This document shows, in pieces, positions 22,821 through 35,566 of a stretch of 64,000 nucleotides of DNA. Positions within the stretch are counted from its first letter, which is position 1, and every line of letters begins with the position of its first letter. The translations under genes were made by a program, and so were the position numbers. This DNA comes from Lycocorax pyrrhopterus obiensis. Taxonomy: Eukaryota; Chordata; Aves; Passeriformes; Paradisaeidae. The DNA lies in the NCBI GenBank assembly GCA_014706295.1, contig JACSVZ010000001.1, forward strand, positions 115,579,111 to 115,643,110. The letters are read 5' to 3'. The notes under the pieces are model-generated. The model was given only the letters and a program-made list of their open reading frames with translations, did no database searches and was not told the origin of the DNA.

Positions 22821-25800
22821 GTAAGATCTCACCTGGAGGGATCAGCAGAGTTCTCTAACACCCTAAGGAGAGTTTAGGATGATTTATATAGGAATTTTTA
22901 GCTATTCTTTAAATCTCTGGAATTTAAAGAGAGCCTAAATTTCAGATCTAGGCTTTTGGCTTAGGTTCAACCTTAGTTTCCAAAGACCTGTGTCTAGAAT
23001 ATCTTGTCACAGCCCCCTCTCAACCTGCCCCAAATTTTCCTTTCCTTGGGCGAGCCACATGAAATCATTTCCGTGACAATAAACAGTTCACTTAAAAATA
23101 CCAATTATGAAAATAAAACACCCCTTTATTGCCCTGGCATTTCAGTACAAACATTAAATTAATTTGTTAAATGGTAGTAAAGCACAAAACAAGAAAAAAA
23201 ATGCTTTGATTTGGGTCTTTGGCTCCCACAAGACCCCAACACAAGTGAGTTTCACATAAAGAGTGCACTGTTAGGTTGACCAAGCCTATAAAGGCAAAAA
23301 TCAATACAAATCCATAGGTCAAACTAGTTATACTTATATTGCTTATCTTACTTTACTTATTTTCAGTCTCCAAGCACTTCATAAATAATTTTGGTTTTGT
23401 TCCTCCCCTTAATTTTGCAGAGTAATCTTGTTGAAATCTGTATGAGTTTGTCTTTGGGAGGGGATCCTGCTAATACTATTGCGGTTACATAATATCTTAC
23501 AACTAATTTTACCAGAAAATTCTCTCCATTCACCCAGGAAATTCTTGGAAGACAATTGAACAGACTTGTTTTTTGGAAATAATGCTAGGAAATTTTCTTT
23601 CTGGTTAGAGGAAGTTTAAGATTGAAATCACTGTAAATATAAAACAAATCTAACTCTGTAGATGTGGTTGTCACCTAAAGAGTTTATAACACACTATAAG
23701 AAGAGCTGATCAAATGTCTACCTATCAGCAAAATAAATACTCCTTGAAATGGCATAGGCAAGTGTAAGAAAATTATTAAAATATTAAGAGAAAAGCAAAA
23801 TTTATCCTGTGGAACATATCCATGTGGTCCAGCTACTACCTCCAGCAGGGAGCTAGGCTTTGCTCTGTAAAACTGAGCAAAGTTGTAGTTAATCGAACAA
23901 TAAATTAATCACACACAATTTTAAATACTGAAATGAAATAAACACATTTATCTTGATTTCTTTTTTCTTTTTTTTATTTTTAGGGTTCTATTTGCATGGA
24001 TCTTGATAAAAAGAAAATCCACATACTCTTTCCTTCAGAATTCTTCTTCTAACTTCTAATTGATTTTGCACATTCTCTGAGATGCACTTCCACCTTCCAG
24101 AAAAGCCATTTCCTCCGATTTCTATCAACCGCTAATTCTCCGCTCCTTCTGGAGACTTCTCCCTGCTGCTGGGTGAATCCATTAAAAGGCTTTCCTTTGA
24201 AAAGCTGCCCCCACTGCTGTGTCACTGGTTGGTGCTGGCAAGGAGGACTCGTGGCTCTCGTGAGCAACTCACCATGGCAGTCATCCATAGCGGACACCGC
24301 GCTGGAGCAGAGCCCCATGGAGCCGGGAGCGGGAAGGCCGCGGATGGCGCAAGGCGGATAATGGAAATGGAATTGGGAAAGGGTGGGCCCAGCTGGCTTC
24401 TCTGAACCCTGGGCAGGCGACACGCTTGAGGAATGGGGTTGGAAAGCTCAGTCTCCTGTCCTCCTGTGTCCCGGGCATGGTGGAACAGCAGCATTGCCTA
24501 TGTGTGTGTAGGTGTTTAAACAGGGAAGAGCAGAGAGTCTGTGACACAGCTGAGTTCCTTAAAACTGTGTGGATCAACAGATACAAATAGCGGTCTTTTC
24601 AATCACAGTTATTTTACAGGAATCCTTACATGGGAAAAGTGGTGTTTGTGCTCAAACCTGCGCTGCTTGGAGCCCAGTGCTCCATTTCACACGAGTGGTT
24701 TTATGCCCAGTTCTCACCATTGTGCCCAGCCTGTGCTTTTCTCTGGGAGCTTGCCAGGAACACGAAGGGCCTGAGCTGCTCCAGGCACAAGGGAGGCCAC
24801 ACCAAGGTGATATTTTATGTACTCAGGGTCAGGGGCTGGTCCTACAAGGGTTCATTTTGCCTGTGTTGCATTACATGTGTGCATCTCTTCCTGCATCTTT
24901 TTAAACAATTGTCTCTTGCTTCTCCCTTCCTCCCCCCACAGCGTGACGTCTCTGGAATCAACAGCTTTGTTGTGGCTCCCCAGGCTCTGGGACTGCACTT
25001 GGCAGGGTCTGTGCTGCACTGCAGAAGGGAACTGGACCCTAAACCTGTGAAATTTGTGGCAAAGCATGCCGAGGTTTTATATCTGAACTGCTGTTTGTGC
25101 GACACTTTGCTCTCTGCATCATTTTGTATCTTTTAATTAATAGGAAATTTTGGTACCTAAAAAAAAAAAGAGGTTCTTTTATAATCGAATGCAAATACTC
25201 AGTTCTCTTGGCAATAGCTTTCCACTGCCTATCCCCCTGAAGACTGGTTAATTATCTGATTGAACACCAATTCCTTATGAAGGCAGCTGACAGGAACACG
25301 TATGGGATATCTGAGACTGGTCCAGGGTTCTGAAATTGTCCAGCACCTCAAAACGTGATCTGACTTGTTTGGTGCTGAAGAACATCTGAAGGTTATTAGA
25401 ACTTGTGTAAGGTACAGACAAGCCTGCATTTAGTGCTGTACTATGTGGTTTGTAAAGTGTAACAGCTCTAAAGTTATACATTAACACCATGAAATTGAAG
25501 TGGGTTTTGCATATTACATTAATTCCAGTTAATAGGGAATTAGTGCCACCTAATGTAAAAATGTAACCCAAGTGTCTCTGATACTATAAGGGAAGGCTTT
25601 CTCATTCTTTCTCTCCCATTTGCAATACACATTAGGGAAATAAAAATTACCATGGATTATGGAGCTGTTAAATATTATATATTCCTGTGCTATTAAATGT
25701 CATCTATTACCATTACATAAACTTTACCTTTGATTAGCAACAAATATTCTGCTTTATTCTGAGAAATTGGCCATTTCGTAATGCTCTAAAGGATTAATTG

Positions 25801-28800
25801 TGGTGATGAAATATTTCCCTGTCACAGTCTTGTGTAAACTGTAATTATTTTGGCCCCAGTTCTGCAAAGGCGTATGCAAGTCCTTAATTGCACTCAGGTG
25901 AGGAGAATTAAGTGCATGCATAAATATTAATGTGGGTAGAAGCAAGGTCCTGTGTGTAGCTTTTTCTCCTTTTACCAAACGTATAAGCCTGGATTCCAGG
26001 CATGATCCAGTCTCCCTGGCTGTTTTATAGGAGAAAAAGAACACTTTAATAAAAATTAGTGAGAGCAAAGATAAATACAGTGAAGGAATGCCCTGGCTCC
26101 CCAATAATTAATTACCTATCACTTATCTGTTTGTTCCATTGGTTTTGAAGTGAGAGTGTATCAGCCCATGACACCTTGAAAAGAGTCAGCATGAAGTAGA
26201 AGTAAATGTTACTGGAACTTTTGAGAATGTTTAGGTCATGATGCTACAACCACTTCCAGGTGGGCAGAAAAGCCAGTGCATTGGTTTTGTTGCATGATTG
26301 ACAGTGTGTCATAAATGAAGTGGGAGGAGAAAAGTGCCCAGTCTCAGCTATTCTGCTTCATTCTTTAATTATGGTTAATGTCAGGCTGAAGCTGAGCGTG
26401 CAACTTCAAGAGAATGAGGGCCAAAACCCCCCAGCACCTCTGTTTCTAATGTGAATTTCGTGAAATTTGTCATTAGGTTACATTAAAATTTATAATGGGA
26501 TACATAATTTTTCTTAAAACCTGAAATTTATAAAAATTATATAATTAACTAAATCTTTAAAAAATCCAACCTACAATCTGGCTTAATAAACTTGACGTTG
26601 AACCATTAAAAAGACAACTGTTATTTTGACATATAAACAATGAATATTGTGAGGGATTTTACAATAAATTTCAGCACAATCCAAATTTTTAACAAAAATA
26701 TAATACTTAGGGAGAAACGCATCTAGGTAGGATGTTTTGACTATTATAGTATGAAGTGACTACTGTAAAAAAATCCTTTAATAAACAAACTGCATACATT
26801 TCCTTCCCACCAGAGTAATTTTAAAAATGCACTATTTTTAAGGGGTAGGCATAATAGAAGATTCAAAATCTAATTGTAAAAGCAATAATTTCTGTCATGC
26901 ACTCATTTATTTTTTTCACAGCTCCAATTTAACTCATATTTTTTGTTACCACAATGTAAATGACAAACATGCTTGTAGCTGCCTTTATATCAGGTTATAC
27001 ATATTTAAAGCTCTCAGGATTGCTGCTCATTCTGGTCCACAGAAAATGCTTTTTTGGAACAAATTACACAACATGGCACGCTCTGGCTTTTCAGATAGAT
27101 GTTGAATCTAATTGTAAAGAGTCTGTAAGTTTAAGAGGGCCTTTGATTGACACAAGTGGAAAGCTGAGCTGCTGCTGCAGAGCTGAGCTGGACTGTAATG
27201 CCAAAATTATCTTCCATGGGCTAAAGGGTGACATGCTGCTCCTGAAAATTTGTCATTTCCTCTCTTTGGAACACATGAGGGGAGAGCTGCATTGCCCACC
27301 CTGCACTGCCCCTCCTTTTGGTCGGATGGCCTGGATAGCACAAGCTACAAACCTAGAAGAGTGGTCATAAACCCAGGGACTTAAACACCCCAAAAGCTGC
27401 CCAAAACTGGTGGAGAAACTGAGGAATATGACCATCAGCTTGAATAAAGAGTAACTGGGGATTAAAAAGAAACTTTGGGAAAAATCTGGAGCCAGCTTGA
27501 GAAGGAGCAACAAAGCAATGTGGAGCATGTTTGGGGCAGGGCATCTGGGGAGGGCTTTGGGGTTTTTGTGCCTTGGAGGCGGCATGGGAAGGTCTGGAGC
27601 ATCTGCAAATGCTTATTAACACTTTACAAGTGTCCAGTGTTGTGCTGGATCTCTTCTACTGCTGGTGTAGACCCTGAATATCCAGGTCACAGATTGCCAG
27701 TTATTTATAAGGTGTTAATCAATCAATAAAACTTCTGATCTTGATTTGATTTAAACCACCTAAACTGAGGAGATTTTCCCTGTAACCATTGTGTATTTCA
27801 GTGGGATGTTTTAGGCCTTGGTAACTTCTGCTTCCTTGTACAAGAAATTTCTTTTTCTTTCTCATAACTTTCCCTCCTTCTCATGCCCCAGATTTCTGTA
27901 TTTGTTAAAGATGGCATTAAATTAGCTTCTGGACTCTAGCGGAGCCAGGGAAGTTTTTTTCCCCCAGTTTTTTCCATGCCATCATTTTGTGAGTGAATTA
28001 AATACACAGAGAAGGGATGATCAAATAGCTTTTGTGCTAAGCTCATTTATAGGACTATACATTTAATTTATGTATAATAAAAACTCTTATAAAACATGCT
28101 GAGTAGTGGAATGTGGAAGATCAACAAACAAAAAAAAATCCACCTATAAAAGCACAGGAGTGCAGATTCCTGTGTGATCCTGTCCCCTTCTCTGAGCACA
28201 CTTAAATTCAATTAGCACACCGAGATATATTCCAGACCCTTTAGTCCAGCTGTGCCTCCTAAGGTGGAAAACACAGTGCAAACCCCCCTTTCTACTGGGA
28301 TCTATTTTTAAGTCTCAGGGGGCATTTTACAGATCAGTGAGAGGTACAGAAAGCCAGTGCAGTTTTGCTTGCCTGTGGTCTTGTGCTGCAGCAAGGGCAG
28401 CAAATGCCTTTCTCCCAGTGGGCTGCTTTGTCTGTTTTCTGAGCCATTTCTTTGAACTGCCTCCCATTAAAGAGAAAATAGCATTTTGCTGCTTCAGATT
28501 TGCTGGGAGATTCACATTAAGCTACAAAGAAGTTCCTCTCCACGCTGTTGTGATCAAGCTGTGTAGGATGGGGTGAACTGGTCCCTGCATGCAGTAGCAG
28601 TGCAAGGCTTATTGCATCTCTCAAGTCCCAATTATGCTTTCAGAAGTGCTCCCTGCCATTATGAAGGCAAATTTGCCCACAGATGCATTGTATCCAGTAT
28701 GATCCACTTCTCCTGCATAGTGAGCTTTATTGAGGTTTCCCAAGCCTGCCTCTTCCTGAGATTTTTTCCAGGATTTTATGCTTTTGAAGACATACCTGTG

Positions 28801-30914
28801 TAATGTGCTACAGGATGCTGAACAATCCACATTATTCCTGCTTTTTAATCAAGTTTCTGCAGTTCTGCCACTTTCAAAATCCGTATTTCTGGACAACCAC
28901 CATGTCTTTAAAACGGAGGGAGGATTTTCATGTTGCTTATGCATCCTGTGATTTTAAGGCATGTTGCCTTTGCAGAAGAAAAAAACAGAAGATTTTCCTC
29001 TACACTGGGCAGTGAGAAAAGTATATTTCAAGGTGACAAATACCAATTCTTCAGTGCTAAAGAAAAAAAAAGGAATTGTCTACTATGTCTAGAGAATTGT
29101 GCAAGCATCCTGCTTTGAAGAAATGTGATTGAGAGATGCTGGTCCACCCTATCTACTCCTGGTTGATGAGTCCTGGTGAAAATCGAGCATCTGAGCAGTC
29201 CTCAAGATGTATAACAGGAAAGGTATTTTCTCTGCTTGCAGTTCCTGAACACAAGGTTGCAGTGATGAAGGGAAAATGATGAAAGCATGCTAAAAGAGGA
29301 GCTGATGCTACTCCTTTTTTTCTGACCTTTCTGCATTGCTGGATATTGTGAGATAAATCAGGTGCCGTGAAATTTTTTTTTCTTTTTTTTTTGGGAATTT
29401 GGTCTTTATCTGCACACAAATAATCAAAGTTTGCCAAATGACTGAAAAGGTCCCACTTATTTTGAAAGTTTTACAGTGCTATGCATACTCTTTCTCAAAT
29501 GCCCTCTTGTAATGAACCTGAAGCAGCATCTTGTATCTCCAGTCCTGAACAACATTTTTGGATGTATTTAATTGTTGGATTTATAGAATTGAATAACACA
29601 GCAACAGTTGATAGGACCTACACATTCAACCAATTTTCTTAATGTAAGAATCATATTTGTCTGTTCTTAAATGGACACACCAAAATGATGGAAAGAAATG
29701 CAAAATTGTATCTGAATCCGAATTGCCATGGATTTGAACTTCCTGTCTGATAAACAGAGTCCCAGAATTTGCAAGGACCTATCTGGTCACATATGATTTA
29801 TTAAAAACCAGGCATATAAGGCATTTGCATTTGCATTTCACAATTCCCATGAAGAAACATGTGCTATTTCTTCACACCATTGAAAAATACAGTAAACTTT
29901 CTTCTACTGATGATTTTTGTTTCAAAAGACTCTATGGGAAGGTGTTTTATGTTTTTTGACAGCAGTAAAAATTGAGTCAAATATTTGATTCCAATATGGA
30001 ATTCCTGCTGTCTATTAAGAATTAAGTAGAGAGCTGATTGTAGCACATTTATTTGTTAGAGCAAGATTTTAAGAGACATACCTCACAGTGTGATTCATTT
30101 ATCTTAAATAAGTTATTTGCCCTCCACAGTGTAATCTTTTCAGGGAGATATCTAACATAGTTTGAATGCAAAGTCTACTGTAGGGAAATAAAACATATAG
30201 GAGAACCAGTATAGTCATATTCCATTTCCATCCGTTCTTTCCCCTGTTAACCTCAAATTTGTTTCAGTCCAGATCTGCTACAAATGCTGCCATTCTTATA
30301 CTCTGTTATTCTTTCCTGGGACTGTGTTTTGTGTGTTGAAGGCAGAATAAATTCAGAAAGGGTTTGGAAAATGTTCTTTGGTAGCAACTATATGAATTTA
30401 TATTTTGTGACCATGTCCCACCAGAGCCAGCCAATGCTCACGTGCGCTCGAGAACACAGCAGGGGTTGAGAACTTCATCACTGATTTGCAGGCTAAGCTT
30501 GAATGTTTTCCAGGTGATGTCCTAAAGGTGTGAGAACTGCTGTTCACGGTGAAACAAAGGTGGGGTTTGGAAGAAGCCTGAAGAAAGGTAATGCTGTATC
30601 TTTACAGAAAGCCATTCTCAGGCACCCTGGGGAGCCAAATTAGGATTTGTGATCTTAGGACCACACAGCTCAGAAGCAGCCTTACCAGAGGAGCTTTGCT
30701 CTTTGAGGAAATTTGTTCTTTTATTGCTGTAGGTGTTGAATGCTAAACCATCTGCACCGAACAACAGCAGGAGTGCTGAAACAGTGCTGGATATAAAAGA
30801 GAATATTAGGCTGGCATTTTGTGGAAAATCTGACTTCTAACCTTCAGGATGCAATGAGGATCTAGGACAGGTGAGTTAAAATCTAATCCTGCCCCTATTA
30901 CAAGCAAAGGGGTT
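22821..30914. other. Gene-free sequence with one CpG cluster
   Basis: No gene is recognised. The interval 24060-25130 is GC-richer than its surroundings and carries a CpG cluster (listed separately) and an open frame at 24630-25136 without a known domain. A pyrimidine-rich 'ccccccacag' acceptor at about 24942 has no convincing donor after it. The remainder is AT-rich and unremarkable. Confidence 0.45.
24241..24357. other. Small CpG-rich patch
   Basis: Eleven CpGs lie in 117 bp, with three more just upstream (24116-24142). It is GC-rich and contains 'gccgggagcgggaaggccg', the densest CpG patch in the window. It is shorter than a classical CpG island but could be a minor promoter, an enhancer or a fragment of a GC-rich element. 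The overlapping short frames have no recognised domain. Confidence 0.45.
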
Positions 30915-30995
30915 CTGCCTCGTGGCTTAGTAGCGATTTGGAGAATACATGGGATTAAAACATGGAGGTCTCTGGTTCAAATTGACCTTGGAACC
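30915..30995 (+). mobile_element. Possible tRNA-derived SINE remnant (AmnSINE-like)
   Basis: An A-box-like 'tggcttagtagcg' (about 30922) is followed about 50 nt later by a B-box-like 'ggttcaaatt' (about 30974), preceded by 'acatggaggtctct'. The order and wording recall the tRNA-derived head of old amniote SINEs such as AmnSINE1, in which 'gggaggtc...ggttcaaat' precedes 'ctggcct'. The acceptor stem does not pair well, so it is not a functional tRNA. The match is short and diverged, and family assignment is from memory. Confidence 0.3.
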
Positions 30996-33889
30996 TTGAT
31001 AAGTGCAAATCAGATGTTCTTTGACCTTTTTTTTTTTTCCAGTTTTGAAAAGAGCTGTAGCTTAAGCGGCCACAAAATATCATTTTCAAAGCCGTTTTGG
31101 CCTTTGCAGAGCTTGCATCCACATGCTTCAGGAAAAGGGAGAAAAAGTGTGTAAAATGTGGTCTGCCTGTTGGAGCTCTGCTTAAGAGACTTCCAAAACC
31201 ACCTGAAAAAAGTGTTCTGTGAGAAAAATGGACAGCATCAAAACCCCTTAAGTGACAGCAATTACACCTTCTTTGCTTCTTCAAAGCACTTGCAGAAGAG
31301 GCAAAAGGTAGGAAAGAGGGGAAAACAGTGTAAAGTATGGAAATTTCTTCCTGGAAACCTCTGACCAACCTGGTGCCGTTGTTGGACAACGCTGGCCCAT
31401 GAAGCAGCCGTAGCTGAGCACCCACCCCACTATGACCTACAACCATTAACACAAGACAGAGCTGGAAGAATTATTCTTGTGTTACTGGTAAATTGTTCTC
31501 GGGTTACTCCACTGGCAGCCCTGCTGTGGTTTTATAATGTGCAATTACACTGTGTTAAGTGAGGCTGGTGCTTCCAGGAAACAGGAGCACTGATGGAGTG
31601 CCTGTGCTCTGGGAGCAGCAAAGTTTTATCCCTCTGTTGAATAATAGAAGTGTCTGTTTTATCCTGGATCCGTCAAACTGGGCTGGCATGAAGCTGAGGA
31701 GCCCCACCATCGCTCTACCAGTCCTTACCTTCTTTACAGACTTACACTTGCCCACTCTGTCCCCATCAGAAGAACAGTTTGCCACAAGGAGCTTTTTTTG
31801 TCAGGTCAGAAGTGAAGGCTGAACCATCTTTTTGTCCTATTTGCCGTTTTTTGGTGTCAATCAGAGCTTCCATGCAGCTTCTGTCCTATCTGCTATGAAC
31901 TGCATTTAAAGAAGCAGTCTTGGCCTGGCAAATATGGTGTGATCAAATGCCCTTCATGCAGGTAAAGTTCAGCCCACAAATTCAGAGTTAATTCAGTATT
32001 CCTCTGTATCCTTTAACACATTAATCTACTTTCGGCAGAGAACACAAAAAACCATCAGTTCAGCACAACAAACCATTAGAAGCACTAAGAAAGGATTATT
32101 TGACTTAGTCTACTATGAATTTCAATATTTTTTGGGACACTTACCTGCTAATAAATGATAGGCAATTCTGATAGATTTCATTACATCACCCTATAGTGTA
32201 CAGTGAAAAACAGGCAGCTGGATGAAACCCTGTTGGCCCATATTATACACATTATTTTTATGTCAAAAGCTTCTTTTCCTTGACCACTGTTTAATATTGC
32301 GCTGTAGTAGCAGTAATAACTACTTGCTCCAGCAGTTTCCCATGAATTTATATAAAGTCATTGATGTGACATTTGTCTGGTATTAAACTGCTTTTATCCC
32401 ACATGTAATTGCTGCAGGCAGGCACCCTTCCCTTCTGCCTCCTAAATTTTAATCTGTGTTACACCACATGTAATTAAATACATGCAGGAGGCATGTATTT
32501 TAGAGTTCTGGGCCTTGATTACTTAATTTTAAAATGTTTTATGGTGTAATGAAAAGTTTACAATACTCCAGCCTACAAAAATGTAATCTTGTTGTAAAAT
32601 ATCACTCTAATTGAATTTGCAGCTCCCAATGACTTTCCAGGTGCTCTCAGAATGGCACCGGTGACAACGTGCAGCCAGGGTGGAAGTGGCAGAGATTTTA
32701 ACCCTCCTGGCACTTCCTGCAGTGGCCACTGCTCTAATACATATTTGAGACATGCTTTACTACTGGCATGTCCCACTTAACTCTGTTTGTCCTGGATATT
32801 GCCAGTAAAACACTGTATGTATTTTGTTTTCTTCCTCTAACTCCTCCTGAGACACCCTTGGGAGTGGGAATTTGCTTCCAAGCCTGACATGAAGTGAAGA
32901 TATAAAAATAAAACCTCTCACCTACTCATCATGTTACTCATCTTTGATTTAAAGAGTGCTCAAAGCAAGTGGGAGCTTTCTTGATGCTTGGCAAACTGTG
33001 AGCACTCAGACAACACAGAAGGGAGACACAACTTAATTAAAATGATCATTTGCCTCAGAGTGTTGGGACAAAGAGACCCCTGAGGAATTGTGTCCATGGT
33101 GAAAGAGAAAGGCTATGGGACAGCAGTAATTATGGGAGTTTTAATGCTTGCTGGTTGTTTTTCCATTGACCTGAAGTGAATGGATTCCTTTCCTGGTCTT
33201 TGCTGTTCTGTGTTAAGTAGAGAAGAATAAGAAAAAGGGGTTTTGATTTTGGATTTTAAATTTCAAAATTTCATCATGGGTCATTTCGAAGCACAGCTTT
33301 AAGCTGCTTTGCTGCACTGGCTGCTGGACACTGACACAACCAAGATGCTGCTTTAGATTGACCCTTGCACAGACCTCTGCTGTGGCCATTCTCAGGTTTT
33401 TATACTACCAGCAAAGCTTTGGCAACTTTCTTTTTCCCTAGTTTCCTTTCTTATGGAATGAGAGCTCTGTGGGGATTTTTAAATGTATCTCTGTAGTCTT
33501 TCTGTGTTCCAGGGTGCTTTTAGGGACTCATCTTGTTGTTGGGTGAAACAGCTACTAAAGAATGATTCGAAACTTTCAGGGGTTTTGTTAGCAGGTTTAT
33601 GCCATGACACAGGAGTGGCTTGGATGAACTTTTCTAATTGTTGAAGTCCAGAGTTCTAATTAGGCCATCCAATAAAGTGGCTTGAGGTAAACAGCAGAAG
33701 CACTTTCAGACTCCCCTGACTCCAGTGAGAAGAGTGCATGGTTGGGACTTCCTGCACTTCTGGGACATCAGACCATTCATTTTAGTTTTCTACTGGTAAA
33801 AGGTGCTGTTAGAAAAGAGACAAAAGAGCCTTCTCTGTAATTGTGGGAGGCAGAACAAAAGTAAATGGTGTCAAGGGAGATTCAGGCAT

Positions 33890-34090
33890 TCAGAAGAAAG
33901 AAATGCTTTCCAGAGGTAAAAATAATGAAAAAAACCAGAATAGCTTGCCTAGGGGAAATGTTGAGTCTCCACCCTTTGAGATATTTAAGAGCAAAACAGC
34001 ATCAGGTGTCTCCAGGGTGCCCTAAATTTTGTTGATCTTGCCATACAAAAGGGAAGCTCTGGAGAGAATTCCACAACCTCTTGGAACTTT
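33890..34090 (+). mobile_element. Possible eroded CR1 3' region, plus orientation
   Basis: The order 'aatagcttgcctaggg', 'gttgagtctccaccctttg', 'agatatttaagagcaaaac', 'gtgtctccagggtgccct', 'gatcttgcc', 'agctctggagag' and 'ttccacaacctcttgg' follows the plan of the CR1 3' region, where a hit to 'cctaggga', 'agtctcca' and 'gagatattcaa' precedes the terminal 'gatctctggaggtcccttcca' box. The terminal octamers are not visible and divergence is high, so this is tentative. Confidence 0.4.
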
Positions 34091-34855
34091 ATGCATTTGA
34101 GTTATGTGTTAAACACAGCTCTGTGCTTATGGATACTTAAACAAAATATAAGCTGAATATTTTTTACACAAATTACTAAATTTTGTAAACTTATCCCAGT
34201 GTTAGTCTGACTGACTTAGACTACTGAGTTTGCAATAGTAGTAAGATGGTGTTTTTATTAATAAAATATCCTCTCTTTTTTTGTTGTTTGTTTGGTTTGG
34301 TTTTTTAGGGGGAAACAGGGTAAAAATCTTCTTTAAACCTACTCCAAAGTAGATCACTGCAATGCCATTTCCATATGTATATAATGCACCTACAATGTGC
34401 AGCGTGAGTCCTGCAATGGAAAAGTCTCAGACACAGCAAGTGCAATAAAACTCTCCATTTAAAACTTACAACTTTCTGCATCATTTGATTGTTTGGGATT
34501 AATGCAAAAAAAAAAAAAATCTCCTATGAGGTCCTGTAATGAAGGAATTTTATTTTTTCACGTGCTAAATGGCAAATTTCTGGGTCAAATGCCTGCCAAT
34601 TTAATTGGAATTAAACCAGTGGTGTGAGAGCTCTGTACATTATTTGCAATTCAGGGAAGCATGAAATTTAGTCCTACCCTGTGCTGGGTCACCAGCATAT
34701 TGCTCTGCTGACATTTGAACATGACTGCATTTCTTCCCTCTCTGCCTTGCAAATGAGTAGGTTGGAAAAAAACCCCAGAATTACACTGAGGCAGGCCTGG
34801 CAACAGAGCAGTTTCTCCACTCTTATTGATGCTTTATTTCAGGGCAAAATATTAT

Positions 34856-34975
34856 AGATACTTGTATAATATTATAATATTATAAATATTATGTATTTAA
34901 AAGAGATCTATAATTCTATAATTAATGTTTTAATTTAAATTACTTAAATTAATTAGTTAATTTAAGTTAAAATGG
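34856..34975. repeat. AT-rich low-complexity block
   Basis: About 120 bp are nearly all A and T, with repeated 'ataatatta' and 'ttaaatta' words containing many short palindromes. No transposon ends are visible. It probably has a low melting point and could act as a matrix-attachment-like region, but that is speculation. Confidence 0.7.
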
Positions 34976-35445
34976 CTTATTCTACATACAGTATTGGTGT
35001 CCTCCATAGTGAAACCATGGCAATGCACAGTGAGTGATGTCTCTTGTTACTGGTGTTGTGCAATTCTGCTGTGCAATTACTTTAATCTTTATTAATCTAC
35101 AGCCGGTGACAAAAGCATTGGCAAGATAAAAATCAGACTTTCTTTTCCTGGCTCCTAGCCTAATGTAGGGAAAATTATTAGATTAAAATGAAATGACAGT
35201 GTTGAAACCTAAAGGAAAAGTTTCTACTTATAGAGTCATCTTTCTGTGAGCGCATTTTCATCTTTGATGTACTGGGAAATAAGTGATCGTCTTTATTAAA
35301 AAAATCCCAAGCCAATATAAAAAATAAACCACCTTCTCCTGTGTCTCTTTTTTCCCATATCAACTTTTCATGGCTCATGGAATACAATCATCTTGTTTGA
35401 GATGGATTCTGGAGAACTTATATAGGGAGCTATAATTGGCAGTAC

Positions 35446-35566
35446 AGGAAAGAAAAAGAGGAAGAGGAAGAAGAGGAAGAGGAAGAAGAAGAAGAAGAAG
35501 GAGAAGGAGAAGGAGAAGAAGAAGAAGAAGAAGAAGAAGAAGAAGAAGAAAAAGAGAAAAGAAAAA
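35446..35566 (+). repeat. 121-nt uninterrupted purine tract, (GAA/GGA)n
   Basis: Every base from 35446 to 35566 is A or G. The start mixes GAAGAG units, the middle has GGAGAA units, and the end is a nearly pure run of about 13 GAA triplets followed by A-rich sequence. Long polypurine mirror-like repeats can adopt triplex (H-DNA) structures and are length-unstable. The overlapping Arg/Lys-rich open frame (35436-35675) is an artefact of this repeat. It may be the degenerate product of an older GAA microsatellite. Confidence 0.95.

Larger units (their letters stand above)
30996..35445. other. Gene-free sequence
   Basis: No gene is recognised. Open frames at 30955-31452 and 31559-31822 carry no known domain. 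A possible eroded CR1 and an AT-rich block are listed separately. An A13 run lies at about 34506-34518. Confidence 0.45.

Noticed and set aside
22833..22862. 30-nt microexon on the minus strand
   Set aside because: The acceptor is weak and lacks a long pyrimidine tract. It illustrates how often such pairs occur by chance and tempers the 17635-17664 candidate.
24630..25136. 168-codon open frame as a gene
   Set aside because: No domain, no strong start context, and it crosses a splice-acceptor-like site without a donor. Its length fits the locally higher GC content.
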